A stretch of DNA of 64,000 nucleotides from Paracentrotus lividus (taxonomy: Eukaryota; Echinodermata; Echinoidea; Camarodonta; Echinidae), in contig CALNVZ010003426.1 in NCBI GenBank assembly GCA_940671915.1, positions 18,841,418 through 18,905,417 on the forward strand, given 5' to 3'. The position numbers and the translations under genes were made by a program. Below the pieces are notes generated by a model. It ran no database searches. It was given only the letters and a program-made list of their open reading frames with translations, and was not told the DNA's origin. Shown here piece after piece: positions 37,960 through 48,149 of the stretch; positions within the stretch are counted from its first letter, which is position 1, and each line of letters opens with the position of its first letter.

Positions 37960-38262
37960 GAAGCTTAAATGGCAAACTCTCTCCGAACGAAGAGCCCACA
38001 GAAGGTCATCATGCTGTACAGAATCATGAATGGCCTCATAGCCATTCCTGCGGCTCCACCTTACTTGTACCCAGCATCACACAGAACAGGAACAAGAGGA
38101 CACCACCTTCAACTTAGACAGCAGCACTGCAGGATATTGGCCTACCAACATAGCTATTTTCCCAGTGTCGTCTGCCTGTGGAATGTCCTCCCTGCCTCCG
38201 TGGTTTCGGCCCCGTCCATGGAGGTCTTCAAACACCGCCTCTCCACTGTCACTCTACGCTAA
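37960..38262 (+). pseudogene. LINE ORF2 C-terminal segment
   Basis: Frame ending MNGLIAIPAAPPYL near its middle and LWNVLPASVVSAPS with FKHRLSTVTLR at the end. Such an LWN-LP-S and FK-L ending is the common tail of CR1/L2/jockey-type LINE proteins. It is out of frame with the RT segment as assembled. Confidence 0.8.
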
Positions 38263-38487
38263 GTGACAGCCATGTTTTTACTCGCACCATAGTTAGTCTT
38301 ATTTTTTGTTCGTCACTGCACTTTCCATGCATCTTCTTTTATTTTTAAGAACATGATTATCACCCCTTACAATTTCAGCATTGTGGGCGCGAATTAAGCT
38401 TGAGAAATGTTGCCCCATAATTAAGCCTACCTGAAAGCACACTCGTTTATGGTCATTAATATGGGCTTAATTTATATCTTTTTTATG

Positions 38488-39165
38488 TCTCCGCCACCGA
38501 AGGTGTTGCCTCAGGAATCATATTTTCGGGTTGTCTATTCGTCCGACTGTCCGTCCGTTTGTCGCGCGTTTGTTCGTTATCGCGATACCTCAAGAACCAT
38601 TCAAGATATGAATTTTATAACTTGACGATAGTATATCACCTTAGGCAGACGATCTGAGTAGATTTTTGAGTACGTAGGTCGAAGGTCAAGGGCCACAGAG
38701 GTCCTTATATGAAATTCCATGTATTGTGTTTGTTACTGTGATATCTCAAGAACCTCTTGAGACATTAACCTCAAACTTGTGGATAGTGTGTATTACCATA
38801 AGGAATATGACCTCACATGCTTCTGGAGAGCATAGGTCAAAGGTCAATGGCCACTGAACTAGTTAACATATTAAATTTCATGTTCTTGATTTGTTAATTG
38901 CGATATCTCGAGAACCTCTTGAGATATGCATGTACTTTAAATTTGAGGGTGGTAGTTAGATTTTGGGATACTTGAGCCAAAGTTCAAAGGTCATCGTCAT
39001 CAATTTATGTCAAGCTCATTATTGCGATATCGCAAGAATTACTGAAGATGTGAACTTCGAACTAATAGTGGTAGCTATGTATAACCATAGGGAAACATCA
39101 TGGTCAGATTTTGGAGGTCAAAGGTCGAGGGTCATAGAGTCGAATTAAGGGCTGTGGCATATAGG
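38488..39165 (-). repeat. GACCTTTGACCT minisatellite element, old diverged copy (minus strand)
   Basis: Begins with the hairpin end in reverse orientation (tctccgccaccgaaggtgtt), then gtccgactgtccgtccg. Three diverged units of about 120-150 bp follow, each with gcgatatctcaagaacc and an aaggtcaaaggtca-like block (about 38690, 38842 and 38985). It is a member of the family at 51831-53346, 57664-58308 and 59938-61887. It sits directly upstream of the dehydrogenase exons. Confidence 0.7.
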
Positions 39166-39202
39166 AGAAGCAGTCACATTTGTTCTGTCTTTTATTCGGT
39201 TC

Positions 39203-39342
39203 TAGGATAGCTACCCCTGGATAATTACCCCTGGACAACCACCCCCACGAAAAATCTACCACCTAACCCTACACCTAACCATTACCCTATTTCTGGTGTA
39301 ATTGTCCTAGGGGTAATTGTCCAGGGGGTAGTTGTCCTGGTA
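39203..39342. mobile_element. Palindromic MITE with telomere-like core
   Basis: The left end gctacccctggataattacc and the right end ggtaattgtccagggggtag are inverted repeats. The inner taattaccc/ggggtaatt blocks repeat twice on each side. The core has ctaaccctacacctaacc, CCCTAA-like. It lies ~90 bp upstream of the first visible dehydrogenase exon. Confidence 0.7.
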
Positions 39343-39432
39343 AGGTTTTAATCACATGAGATGAAACCTTTCTTAAGAATGTTGTGATTTTATAAATTTT
39401 ATTCCACCACACTCCTTATTCTTTCTGTGCAG

Positions 39433-39645
39433 GTTGTGAGTCTGGTTTAGCGCACTCTGCTGCATCGCATCTTGATTCTCTCGGGTTCACGGTCTATGCA
39501 GCCTTCCTCACTGAAGATGCCAAGGCAGAGAAAGAGCTTGCACAGATCTGCTCAGATAGACTGGTGACCCTTTATCTGGATCCAAGTGATGATAACAGAG
39601 TCACAAGTACCGTCGAAGAACTGAGAGAAAGCCTCAATGGAAATG
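39433..39645 (+). CDS. SDR gene, visible exon 1 (Rossmann N-terminus)
   Basis: Acceptor ttctttctgtgcag just before 39433; donor gtataa at 39646. It starts with two bases completing a codon and reads CESGLAHSAASHLDSLGF. The preceding ITG must come from an upstream exon. The glycine-rich TGxxxGxG turn has lost its last glycine (Ala). The downstream LDPSDD corresponds to the strand where the cofactor adenine is contacted. Confidence 0.88.
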
Positions 39646-42436
39646 GTATAATGTGTTTTATTGGTTATGTTATTCTTTAGGCCTGTAACTGAACAGAAGC
39701 AAGGGTCACAAGAAATAAAAGAAAGATCAGTTTAAAATGCATACACTACATTAAAATGAATAGAAAAGAATGTAGGCTATTATATCCAGCCAATAATGGC
39801 AATAAATGTGTGAAAAATGATTTTTTAATGAACTATCTTAAAAACATTATTACAGTGTATTTATACAATATACAGCCCCTCCACTTCATTTTTGTAAGTC
39901 TATGTTATATTTGAAAGAGATAATGATAATGTTGAAATAACAATAATAATAATAATAATAATGCATATTATATTACATCTTTTTCTAAACAATATGATTT
40001 TTAACATATCATTTGATTTTCTATAGGAACCGATCTATGGGGCGTGGTGAACGGTGTATCATGTTGCTACTACGCAGAATCAGAAATTATGCCACTGGAC
40101 TTTTACAGGAAGTTATGGTCCATTAATGTCGAAGGTCAAGTAAGGGTCACAAGAGCGTTACTTCCGTTACTCAGGAGGTCGCAAGGTCGTATCATCAATA
40201 TTACGGGTATATCAAGTAAGTAAAGCCTGTTCACCTGGTCAAAGTTTGGTTTAGAAGAAGTTGCGTCTCCAAGAAGGATTTTTCTTTTTTTTTACTTTCT
40301 ACACTTATGACTACTCTAATATTTTACATAATAATATACAGTAAGTATCATGGAGTATATTGTATATAATATGATCTTATTACCAAGCAGCAAAACAAGT
40401 ACTTTTCTTTTAAAAACATTTTAGTTTCCCAATATATATATATAAAATATTAGGCTAGTTTATATACAGTACAGGTATAGTTATCTCAAAAGGTAGCCTA
40501 CATTTATAAGACTAGTACCCTGTAACATAAAGAGTTATGATCAATTGCTTACCGATAGTATAGTCAATCAGGATCCTTGTTCCATGAACTTCTTGCATAA
40601 AAGTCTCCCTGAGAGCCAATCAGAACCGCTGTATCAAATTTGCAATTGATCGTAACTTTTTATGTTACAGGGCATAGATTTGATAAGACAAGGCCGAGCT
40701 TACTTACATTGGGGGTCAGTTCAGTCTAGCTTTAATGCATGAATCCTCCTCATTGAATGTTCATTTTCTTTCACCAAACCCCTGGCAGATCCAGGATTTA
40801 GATATACGGGGGGCGCATCCCGAAATTTGGGAAAAATAGGGTACGCAGCTGCAACATTTCCAATTTTAACATGTATTGTCAATGAGTGGTTTTCAAATTA
40901 TAGAGGGGGCTTACATCCCCTGTGCCCCCGCCTGGAACCGCCACTGTTTAAACTGACTTTCCATGATGGTATCTATTTGATGTATGAATCTCAATGATTA
41001 AACGATCATTCTCTTTGACCATCTTCAGACCGGCTTCCCGCTCCAGGTTTCTCTGCATTCTGTGCTTCCAAGGCAGCGCTGCTCATGTACAGTGACGTGC
41101 TTCGTATGGAGATGAAGAAATGGGGTGTCCGAGTATCAGTCATCGAACCATCCGAGTACAGAGCTAGTAAGTCGGGGAACCGAAAAAAGCTACATGTTTT
41201 ATTTGAAGTCGTAGAGTTGGGATTTTATTTGAAAGATGTAGGGTTAGGGTTTGGGTTACGATAGGAGTTTATGTTAGCTTTAGGGCTAGGTATAGTGTTT
41301 ACCGTGGGTAATTTCACACCATGGATGCTTTTCCAGTAACAGGCCTTGTCCATTATCTCGAGTTTTATCACCACTGCCAGACCTTATGTAATGCCTTGTA
41401 TTTTCCAACAATCACATCATATAGTTAAGTCATTATCTAACTTTCCGTGGCCCAATTGATGCCCAAAGCAGGCCAAAGAATGTCTATGGACAGCTCGTTT
41501 TGCTGTGCTCCATAAATTTACCTTCAACACAGGTACTTTCAGTGCTTTTCACAAAGTCTGGGGTCAGCAAATTATGATCCACTCCCCATGAATTCCTGAG
41601 CTGCATGAGAATTGTTCAACACTGATTTTTTTTCAAGATTTGAGTTTATTACACATTAACCCTTCAGCACCTAAACCGCCCGAGACCGCCCGTCTTAAGC
41701 ACGCTGTAGTCAAGATAGTATCAAGAATATGTCATGAAACATGCCCATACTTGTTGTGGATTATCCACTGGATGTGTGCTGTCCAATTCTGCACAAAAAA
41801 GTATGTTTTAAGAGCAATTCTTATTGAAAAAACGTGATTGAAACACAGCATAACACTTTCCACTAGTGAGTAAACTGACACTTTTCACGCAGTCTCTAGG
41901 TGCTAAAGGGTTAAGTTTCATGTTAATATACATGTATCAATCAAAACTTATTTTGACTATTCTAATTTCCCTATACAGCATTCAACAAGGATGGCAGATT
42001 AAAGAAAGCACTCCTCCATATGACACATGAACTGAGTCCTTTGGTGTCACGTGACTATGGCGATCAGTATTTCACTGCTGCCATGGCAACAGTCGATCGG
42101 GAGGATGGAACGGACTTCACTCCCGACCAATCAGCACCTTGCAATGCCATCGAGCATGCGCTATTGGCGAAGAATCCTCTCGAACATTACTCATGCGACA
42201 AAACTTCCATTCTTCTTGGTTGCCTAACCAGCCACGCCCCGGCATTCGTCACGGATGCTATTGCCAAGTTTTTGGCGGGAACACACATCTCGGAGCGTTG
42301 CCTAGCGATGACGTCAGAAGAGAAAGACTCTAAGAATTGCAGAAAGGCAGCGGATGATTATAAGAATGATAACATTGACACCTCCAAAGACATATCCAAT
42401 AATTTGAATGCAAATAGTTACCCTTTAACCACTTAA
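39433..42436 (+). CDS. HSD17B2-like short-chain dehydrogenase, probable pseudoenzyme (last four exons, 5' part missing)
   Basis: Four exons join in frame with phase-1 GT-AG introns: 39433-39645, 40027-40215, 41029-41166 and 41979-42436 (stop 42434-42436), giving ~331 residues. Order of motifs: nucleotide-binding turn CESGLAHSAA with LDSLGFTVYA; LDPSDD (acidic, cofactor region); LWGVVNGVS where classical SDRs have NNAG; GRIINITGIS; GFSAFCASKAALLMYSDVLR; KKWGVRVSVIEPSEYRA. The layout and the MEMKKWGVRV segment fit the HSD17B2/retinol dehydrogenase branch (SDR9C), which normally oxidises steroids or retinoids at the ER. Here the catalytic Ser position is Gly and the catalytic Tyr of YxxxK is Phe, while Lys remains. 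The ~50-residue polar tail (EEKDSKN onward) is unusual. The first exon(s), carrying the membrane anchor and ITG, are not in the visible upstream DNA. Intact splice sites and frame argue for a maintained protein rather than a dead gene. Confidence 0.9.
40027..40215 (+). CDS. SDR gene, visible exon 2
   Basis: Acceptor tttctatag, donor gtaagt at 40216. It encodes GTDLWGVVNGVSCCYYAE, the helix FYRKLWSINVEGQVRVTRAL (VN-G-V matches the conserved Asn-containing segment) and GRIINITGIS. The NNAG motif reads NGVS. The Ser expected in the NVSS-like strand is Gly. Confidence 0.9.
40512..40680. mobile_element. Palindromic MITE in SDR intron
   Basis: Ends ccctgtaacataaagagtta and taactttttatgttacaggg form an inverted repeat that extends inward through gatcaattgc/gcaattgatc. 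Non-coding. A related end pattern (cgtaactttttat) occurs in the element at 55957-56195. Confidence 0.75.
40785..40950. repeat. Eroded dispersed repeat in SDR intron
   Basis: Starts ctggcagatccaggatttag with tacggggggcgcatcccga, and ends gtgcccccgcctggaaccgcc, an eroded inverted-repeat relic. Confidence 0.45.
41029..41166 (+). CDS. SDR gene, visible exon 3 (active-site exon, YxxxK changed)
   Basis: Acceptor gaccatcttcag, donor gtaagt at 41167. It reads NRLPAPGFSAFCASKAALLM, then LRMEMKKWGVRVSVIEPSEY. The residue that is Tyr in active SDRs is Phe, codon ttc at 41058-41060. The Lys four residues on is kept. IEPSEY replaces the usual PG substrate-loop motif. Confidence 0.9.
41660..41910. mobile_element. 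piggyBac-type MITE in SDR intron
   Basis: Flanked by TTAA on both sides (41656-41659 and 41911-41914). Termini CCCTTCAGCACCTAAA and, inverted, CCCTTTAGCACCTAGA. TTAA duplication with CCC/GGG ends is the piggyBac signature. 251 bp, no transposase. Its short frame is not a gene. Confidence 0.88.
41979..42436 (+). CDS. SDR gene, last coding exon
   Basis: Acceptor ttccctatacag. It opens FNKDGRLKKALLHM and continues through SPLVSRDYGDQYF, which fits the loop where HSD17B2-type enzymes have an acidic-Tyr-Gly segment. Then comes HALLAKNPLEHYSC, a membrane-proximal or dimer region in the family, and an acidic/asparagine-rich tail ending YPLTT. The CDS ends at 42436. Confidence 0.9.
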
Positions 42437-43377
42437 ACAAGTCATTTCAAACAAATGATGTAATTTCTCAAGTGCCCCCCCCCCCAAAAAAAAACAAACA
42501 AACAAAAAACAACATATTTCTTTGACCTTTAAGCTTCACACACAATACGACTCTGCATTCCGATTTGGAATAAAATATTAACCATCACATGATAGATTTA
42601 GATTAATCTAATCATGTCCAATCTTAGAGAGTAAAATTTTTAATGGATTTTGCATAATAAAAGTTATAAAATTTCAATTCCTAATTGGGTAACAAATCAA
42701 AGATAGTCTAGCCACTGGTTTTGCCTGTCAAGCATTTACTCTGAGGTAAACAAAGGCTTAAAGTAATTGAAGGTCTGATTTTTTTTCATTTTATGAGAAA
42801 ACAAGAAAACAAAAATGTGGACATGATTATCCATTCATTGCACTTTATTCCAAAATCATTTTAATATTTTTGTTAGATTGTAAAATGTACTGTAGATTCT
42901 GTTCAACTACGCAGTGATCACTAATTAATTTGATCGATCTTGGTATCGGAGACCCTTTTTTTTGTTCTTTAGCATAATTTACCTTGAGGAATCAAAGTCA
43001 GTTTAATTATCACTTTTTGATAAGAATATGCAGACAGTAGTTTATCTACTATCCTATCTGCTTTGAGAATGAAGTTAACAACTCTTCCCTTCGTCTTTGA
43101 ACAATTATCATTTGACCTTGCTTTTCACCTTGCTTTTTTTAGTACTTTTTATGATATCATTTACATCTGTATTTAAACCAGCATACTCTTATTTACCCTT
43201 CCATCAAAATGATCATCTTAACAAAATATATTTACTTCTTATGATTTGGGTTAAATAAATCTCACAAGATTTTGATTTTCTTTATTTTCATCAGAATTAA
43301 ACTTATATTTAGGAGTTGCATAATATCTTGATATTTTGATATACCAGGAAATGATATTGCATAACCCATATAAGTTT
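42437..43377 (+). other. Putative 3' UTR / downstream flank of SDR gene
   Basis: AT-rich sequence directly after the stop. A C-run/A-run joint lies at 42474-42493. An aataaa hexamer in ggaataaaatatta (about 42569) could serve as a polyadenylation signal. No other gene is seen. Confidence 0.35.
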
Positions 43378-43381
43378 TTAA

Positions 43382-44133
43382 CCCTAATCAGACTGGGGGG
43401 GGGGGGCCATCATGGCCCCCCCTCGACATTTTCGGCGACCACTCCGCCGCACGAAATTTTCTGATCGCGCCGCTTGCTGACTTTTTACTTTCAAGTCTCG
43501 CGCATCTTTTGAAACCATTTTTCGCAAAAATCGGTCGTACCGTCACGATGCTGCACGATTTTCAAAAATATCCGTCGGACCGAAAATGGCTCAAAAACGT
43601 GATTTTGTGTACAAAGTCAATGCAAATTGAGTTTTCTCACCTAATTCATAAAGATATGATTATTTTAACTTTCCTTGGCTGAAATCAATTTATTTTAGCA
43701 TATTTATGCTTAAAAATGGTTCTTAAATGATTTTTGCGTAAAAAAAAAAGAAAATCAAAAGGTCGAAAAAACAAAGAAATACATAAGAAATTCATAAAAC
43801 AATAAAATACATAAGAAATTAATTTTAAAACGAGAATTTTTTTCTAGTACAATTGTTAGGAATGCTATAAGGAATAATAATACACAAAATTAGCATTCTA
43901 GGAGCTTTATTTTTTCAATTAGAGCAAAAAGTATGATTTCATGCGTAAATTAGCATAATTAATTCATATAAAAAAAATTCATATTATTTTGGAAAAATTA
44001 ACAGCGCAGTCTTGTAGATGACATGGCTCACTACCATCGTGCAAATTTTCGGCTCGGTCGCGCGATCGGCGGCCGAGATCTTAGGCCCCCCCCCAGTCTT
44101 GCCAGCTACCAAAACACCCCAGTCTGATTAGGG
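43382..44133. mobile_element. piggyBac-type MITE, 752 bp
   Basis: Perfect 17-bp terminal inverted repeat CCCTAATCAGACTGGGG between TTAA duplications (43378-43381 and 44134-44137). Subterminal runs of G (left) and C (right) and CGATCGCG/GGCGGCCGAG-like GC-rich blocks flank an AT-rich core. No transposase. Confidence 0.9.
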
Positions 44134-44137
44134 TTAA

Positions 44138-45035
44138 GTATTCTATTTGCACCTTGATGCATATGCTCACTTTCCATGCCATAAATTGGTGTGGATAAGT
44201 CAATCTCAAACTACATCATTCTATATTCACCACACTCAACCCAGGTGATATGAATAATTACGGGTGAGAATATTAATCCTTAAAAAAATGTGTGTTCTGA
44301 AATCTGTAGCAGAGGTAAAGTTATGTATAATATAATATTGGAGCACCTTGTGAAATGAGCGTGGGATATAAGAAAAAAAAAGGAGATATTTTAGTATTCT
44401 TTAATGCAATGTAGAATATGAGGTTTAATGAGAGTATCATGAGTATGAAACAGGCAATCTCGAATCATCACAATGCAATTTGGTTCATATTTTAGTATTG
44501 TATTAATAATTGTTGCACAGTGTAATTGTTCTAGAAATAAGAATATTAGTCAAATGTTTTAGGTCTTCCGATCATAATTTTTAAGAAAATGTTTCAAAGA
44601 GTGTAGGATTTTCAAATGTTATCAGAAAGTAGTCTTAAGATCTAGCAATACTTTTAGAAATGGGCTGATGATGTTTTATCATGTATGTTTAACTCTCGTG
44701 GTTGTTATTGTAATCTATTTTGTCATGTACATGTATATACGTGTATTATGAAATCCGAAATATTAATTGATATATAAGCAATTGCTTTATATTAAGATGA
44801 TTTTAAATTGCATTATTCACCAATCTTTTATTGAGTTTGAAGACTGGTGCACAATGGGTATTCAGTCCAGGGTGTATGATAAAATTCTTTTTATATTTCA
44901 ATAGGAACATTTTTTTTCTGTAGAAAAGTGAGTGAAATAGATTTCTTGCCGTAATATATACTGTGGAATATAGGAATTGTCAGTACTTGAACCACATTCA
45001 TGGTTTTCATTTTTTTTTAAAATAACGCTTTTGTG
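44138..45035. other. AT-rich intergenic DNA
   Basis: No exon or clear repeat seen. Homopolymer runs and scattered stops in all frames. Confidence 0.5.
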
Positions 45036-45039
45036 CAGT

Positions 45040-45660
45040 GAATAACAAAGGTGGATGCAATGGCCCGTATTCACAAAGGCGGCCTAAAGTTAAGCCTAGC
45101 TTAAATCTATGATTTAATTATGAATAGCAAATGGGAGACAGTTTTGAAAAGTAAATGTTGGATTTATCAGATTTGTTCGTACTTAAACTATTGAAAATTG
45201 CATGGGGATGATAAGTACAAAGTTTTCCTAACCACTAGAGCATGATTCCAGAATCCAGTACACGTGTAGGAGCATTGCAACGTAGACACATTTGTCTCCC
45301 ATTTTTCAAGCCATAGTTTTGACTTTAGGCGACCTTTGTGAATACTATGTGTTAATGGTCAGGCATGGATCTAGCATTAGCTGTTACAATGCATTTTATT
45401 GGCCTGGTTGAGCACAATAATGATTTGATTATGCTTGTGTAAAGGCCTGATACAATTCTTTGTTAGAACATTTTTTTGTTGTTTTGTTGTTATAACACTC
45501 TTTGTGCAGTGAATAACGAAGGTGGATGCAATGTGGTACTAGTCATCCAGCATCAACTCTTGCAATGCATTTTATTGGCCTGGTTGAGGACAATAATGAT
45601 TTGATTATGCTTGTGTATAGGCCTGATACAATTCTTTGTTAGGGCTGAAGCTGAATCCGC
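45040..45660 (+). repeat. Tandem duplication, one copy interrupted by a MITE
   Basis: The unit starts gtgcagtgaataacgaaggt and continues to gcctgatacaattctttgtt. It occurs intact at about 45507-45645. It is also present at about 45038-45062 plus 45350-45466, split by the MITE. The intact unit therefore shows what the locus looked like before insertion. Confidence 0.7.
45063..45347. mobile_element. Palindromic MITE (GCCCGTATTCACAAAGG ends)
   Basis: Left end gcccgtattcacaaaggcgg and right end, inverted, atagtattcacaaaggtcgc. The subterminal cctaaagt pairs with actttagg and gggagaca pairs with tgtctccc. ~285 bp, non-coding, inserted within one half of a tandem duplication. Confidence 0.8.
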
Positions 45661-46619
45661 AGTACTGCTTTTACATGCTTACAGTCCCCTCCCATTATTA
45701 ACGATGTGTTTGGGACCAGTCCAATACATTTTTCTTACAAAATCTTGTTATACTAACAGATATGCACGTACAGCTTGTGCACAAATTATAAGTCCAAGCT
45801 CTTTTTCACGAGGGATTCAGTGTTTTGAAATCAAAGACAGGATGTAGAAACACAAGCCACTCAACAAGAAAGAACTTTTTGAGCTCTTGAAGCAAACTTT
45901 TTGAATTCTTGAAGCAGGAGTGGGCTGTAAAGACTAACCATAACCCCAATGACAAGAGAGAAGAAACAATTATGAAAAAGAGATTGGTCTAATACTGTAT
46001 TCGCTATTAATTTCGCGCAATTAATTTTTCGTGCTGAGCGACCTCAAAACATGTTAGCAGGTTCTTAAATTCACGCTGCATGTTCGTAAGCTCGCAATTG
46101 AACCCATTCAATACGTGCATAGGAAATCATGCCCATATGTTCACGGGTTTTTTTAATTCGCGCCTGCCGCTCTTTGAGCGAAATCCGCGAAAAATAATGT
46201 AGCGCGAATATTTCCACGAATACACAATGTGTATAATTATGTTTGAACTTAGTTTCAGGTGAATCGCCTTGTTATAACAAAATCTTGGTCTAAAGGCTGT
46301 AAAATGGAAGTAGATTATTATTTGGGATGTTTTATTTCTATTATCACCTTTTTGTCGGAAAAAAAAAGTTATTGCCTATAGAAAAATGTCTGGTAAGTTC
46401 ATCAAAATTAGTGGTGCATTTTTTTTATTGCTTGTAATGAAATATCAAATAAAATATCGTATCATTAATTTATTTATATAAGTAGCCATGTTATTGCTTG
46501 AAACAATATTTGCAATTTGAAATCAGATAATAGAAGTAGCATAATGAAGGGAAGAATTTTTTGTTTTTGCGAAAAGACAGTGAAAAAAATGTGAAAGTAC
46601 TATGTAGAGTTATTGTCAA

Positions 46620-46700
46620 CAAAATTAAGCTTATATTGAAGTAGCAGTAGCATTAGTAGTATAAGTATTAGTAGTAGTAGTAGCAGTAATGGTGGAATAA
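46620..46700 (+). repeat. AGT-rich imperfect microsatellite
   Basis: Degenerate (GTA)n/(AGT)n with a clean core agtagtagtagtagcag near 46667-46686. Confidence 0.75.
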
Positions 46701-47980
46701 TTTTATGTAGTTACAGCAAATGTACTTCAAACTTCTTTTTAAAAGTAAGAAATTCAACAATAAAATAATGGTAAAGAGAAATTAATACTAAAATTGAGAC
46801 AAGTTATTTTCCAAATTGAAAAGTATGAAATGACTTTGAAAATTAGTGTTAGAAGTTCATGAATTCAAGATAAGCAGGAACAGAGAGTAAGAAAGCCTTT
46901 CTGAAATATCTCAACAATATACTAAAGTAATATGTAATTCCATTATCATTCAGAAATACACTTGCCAAATCAATATTGCTTTTAAAAAAAAGAAGGGAAA
47001 AATGCTGTCCTGTAAATTGATAGTTTAACCTGAAGCTTTCCAATGGTGTTTTTTTTAAAAACATTTGAATGACATGCAATTTTTAATCAAATACATATTT
47101 TATTTGTTGTTTACATTGTTAAATATATATGTATGTACTTTTTGAACCGTATTGCATCTATGAAAATAAGAAGATTACCTGTGTAATATGTATAATTAAC
47201 ATATTTGATTATGCATAGTTTTAAACAAATGTTCTATTTCATTATTATTATCATTGTTGTTTTTCTTTTATGTTTTTGTATTTTCATTGCTCATTTGTGT
47301 TAGTTGGTTGGTTGGTGACGGGATACATTTTTGTTTGAAATGTTGGCCCAAAGCACTTACAATTCTAAATTAATGTTAATGAAATGTTTTCTGTCAAATA
47401 ATATTGCATGGCCTGTATTGGTGTAGATATTCTCAAATGAGTGTAATAACATCATCCGAACTCATCTCGTACTTGGTCCAACCACCCCCATTGATAATTC
47501 TTAAACATATTTATTTTTTAAAAATTAATCAACTGGTGAATGAATTGAAAGCGCCATGTTTTCATTTTTAACTTTAAAAATATAATTATTTTGACTTTTT
47601 TTACGTTGTGGATGGGAGCCTGGGAGCCCGCTAGCGAAAATTTGGTTAAACCACTCCCATTGAATTATAATATTAAAAAATTGAATAACATTTGAAAGAA
47701 TGTCAATATTTGATTAGAAATATGTACATGTATACTAATAAATGTATATCAAGTATTAGAGGTACAGAATGTATTGTACATGTACATGTAAAGGGTACTA
47801 GTTTTGATACAAGTTGAAAGTATACTATGAAGTATTTTAATAAAAAGACAATATACTATTAGAAATATTTGGTCAATAGAAAATGCCGTAGGATGAATAA
47901 AACAATATTGTTTTACATGCTCGTTTCTGTTTGTTTATTTCTTTGTATTTCAAGGCAAATCCATGTTAAAAGTTGTTAGA
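46700..47980. other. AT-rich intergenic DNA
   Basis: No gene seen. aataaa hexamers occur (for example near 47897), but nothing ties them to a transcript. Confidence 0.5.
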
Positions 47981-47984
47981 GGTG

Positions 47985-48145
47985 ATATCTCACTTTAGAC
48001 TCTGTGACTCGGCTACTCAGAGACGTCTCTGATAATTTTTTGTCACCGAGACGTCTCAGAGACATCTCCGCGACTCATGACCCATCGCGGAAACTCACGA
48101 GATGTCGCAGGGACTAAGGAGACGTCTTTGAGATGAAAGAAGAGA
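47985..48145. mobile_element. Diverged GAGACGTCTC palindrome-family element
   Basis: Starts gatatctcactttagactct, has cagagacgtctctgataatt and accgagacgtctcagagaca, and ends aggagacgtctttgag. The same family as 20294-20815, here with substitutions rather than indels. Confidence 0.6.
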
Positions 48146-48149
48146 AATG

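Larger units (their letters stand above)
35028..38335 (+). mobile_element. Non-LTR retrotransposon (CR1/jockey-type), better copy 2
   Basis: An element of at least 3.3 kb with an apurinic-type endonuclease followed by a reverse transcriptase and a C-terminal tail, the usual ORF2 order of LINEs. Only the RT part keeps a long frame. Several one-base breaks remain (for example near 35880 in the endonuclease GDFN region, near 37105 just before the RT core and near 37900 after it), so the copy as assembled cannot make a full protein. The 5' end is lost in the gap. The last recognisable codons end at 38262 and a 3' UTR follows to about 38335. Confidence 0.88.

Noticed and set aside
41640..41837. 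65-codon frame in the SDR intron
   Set aside because: It lies within the TTAA-flanked piggyBac-type MITE.
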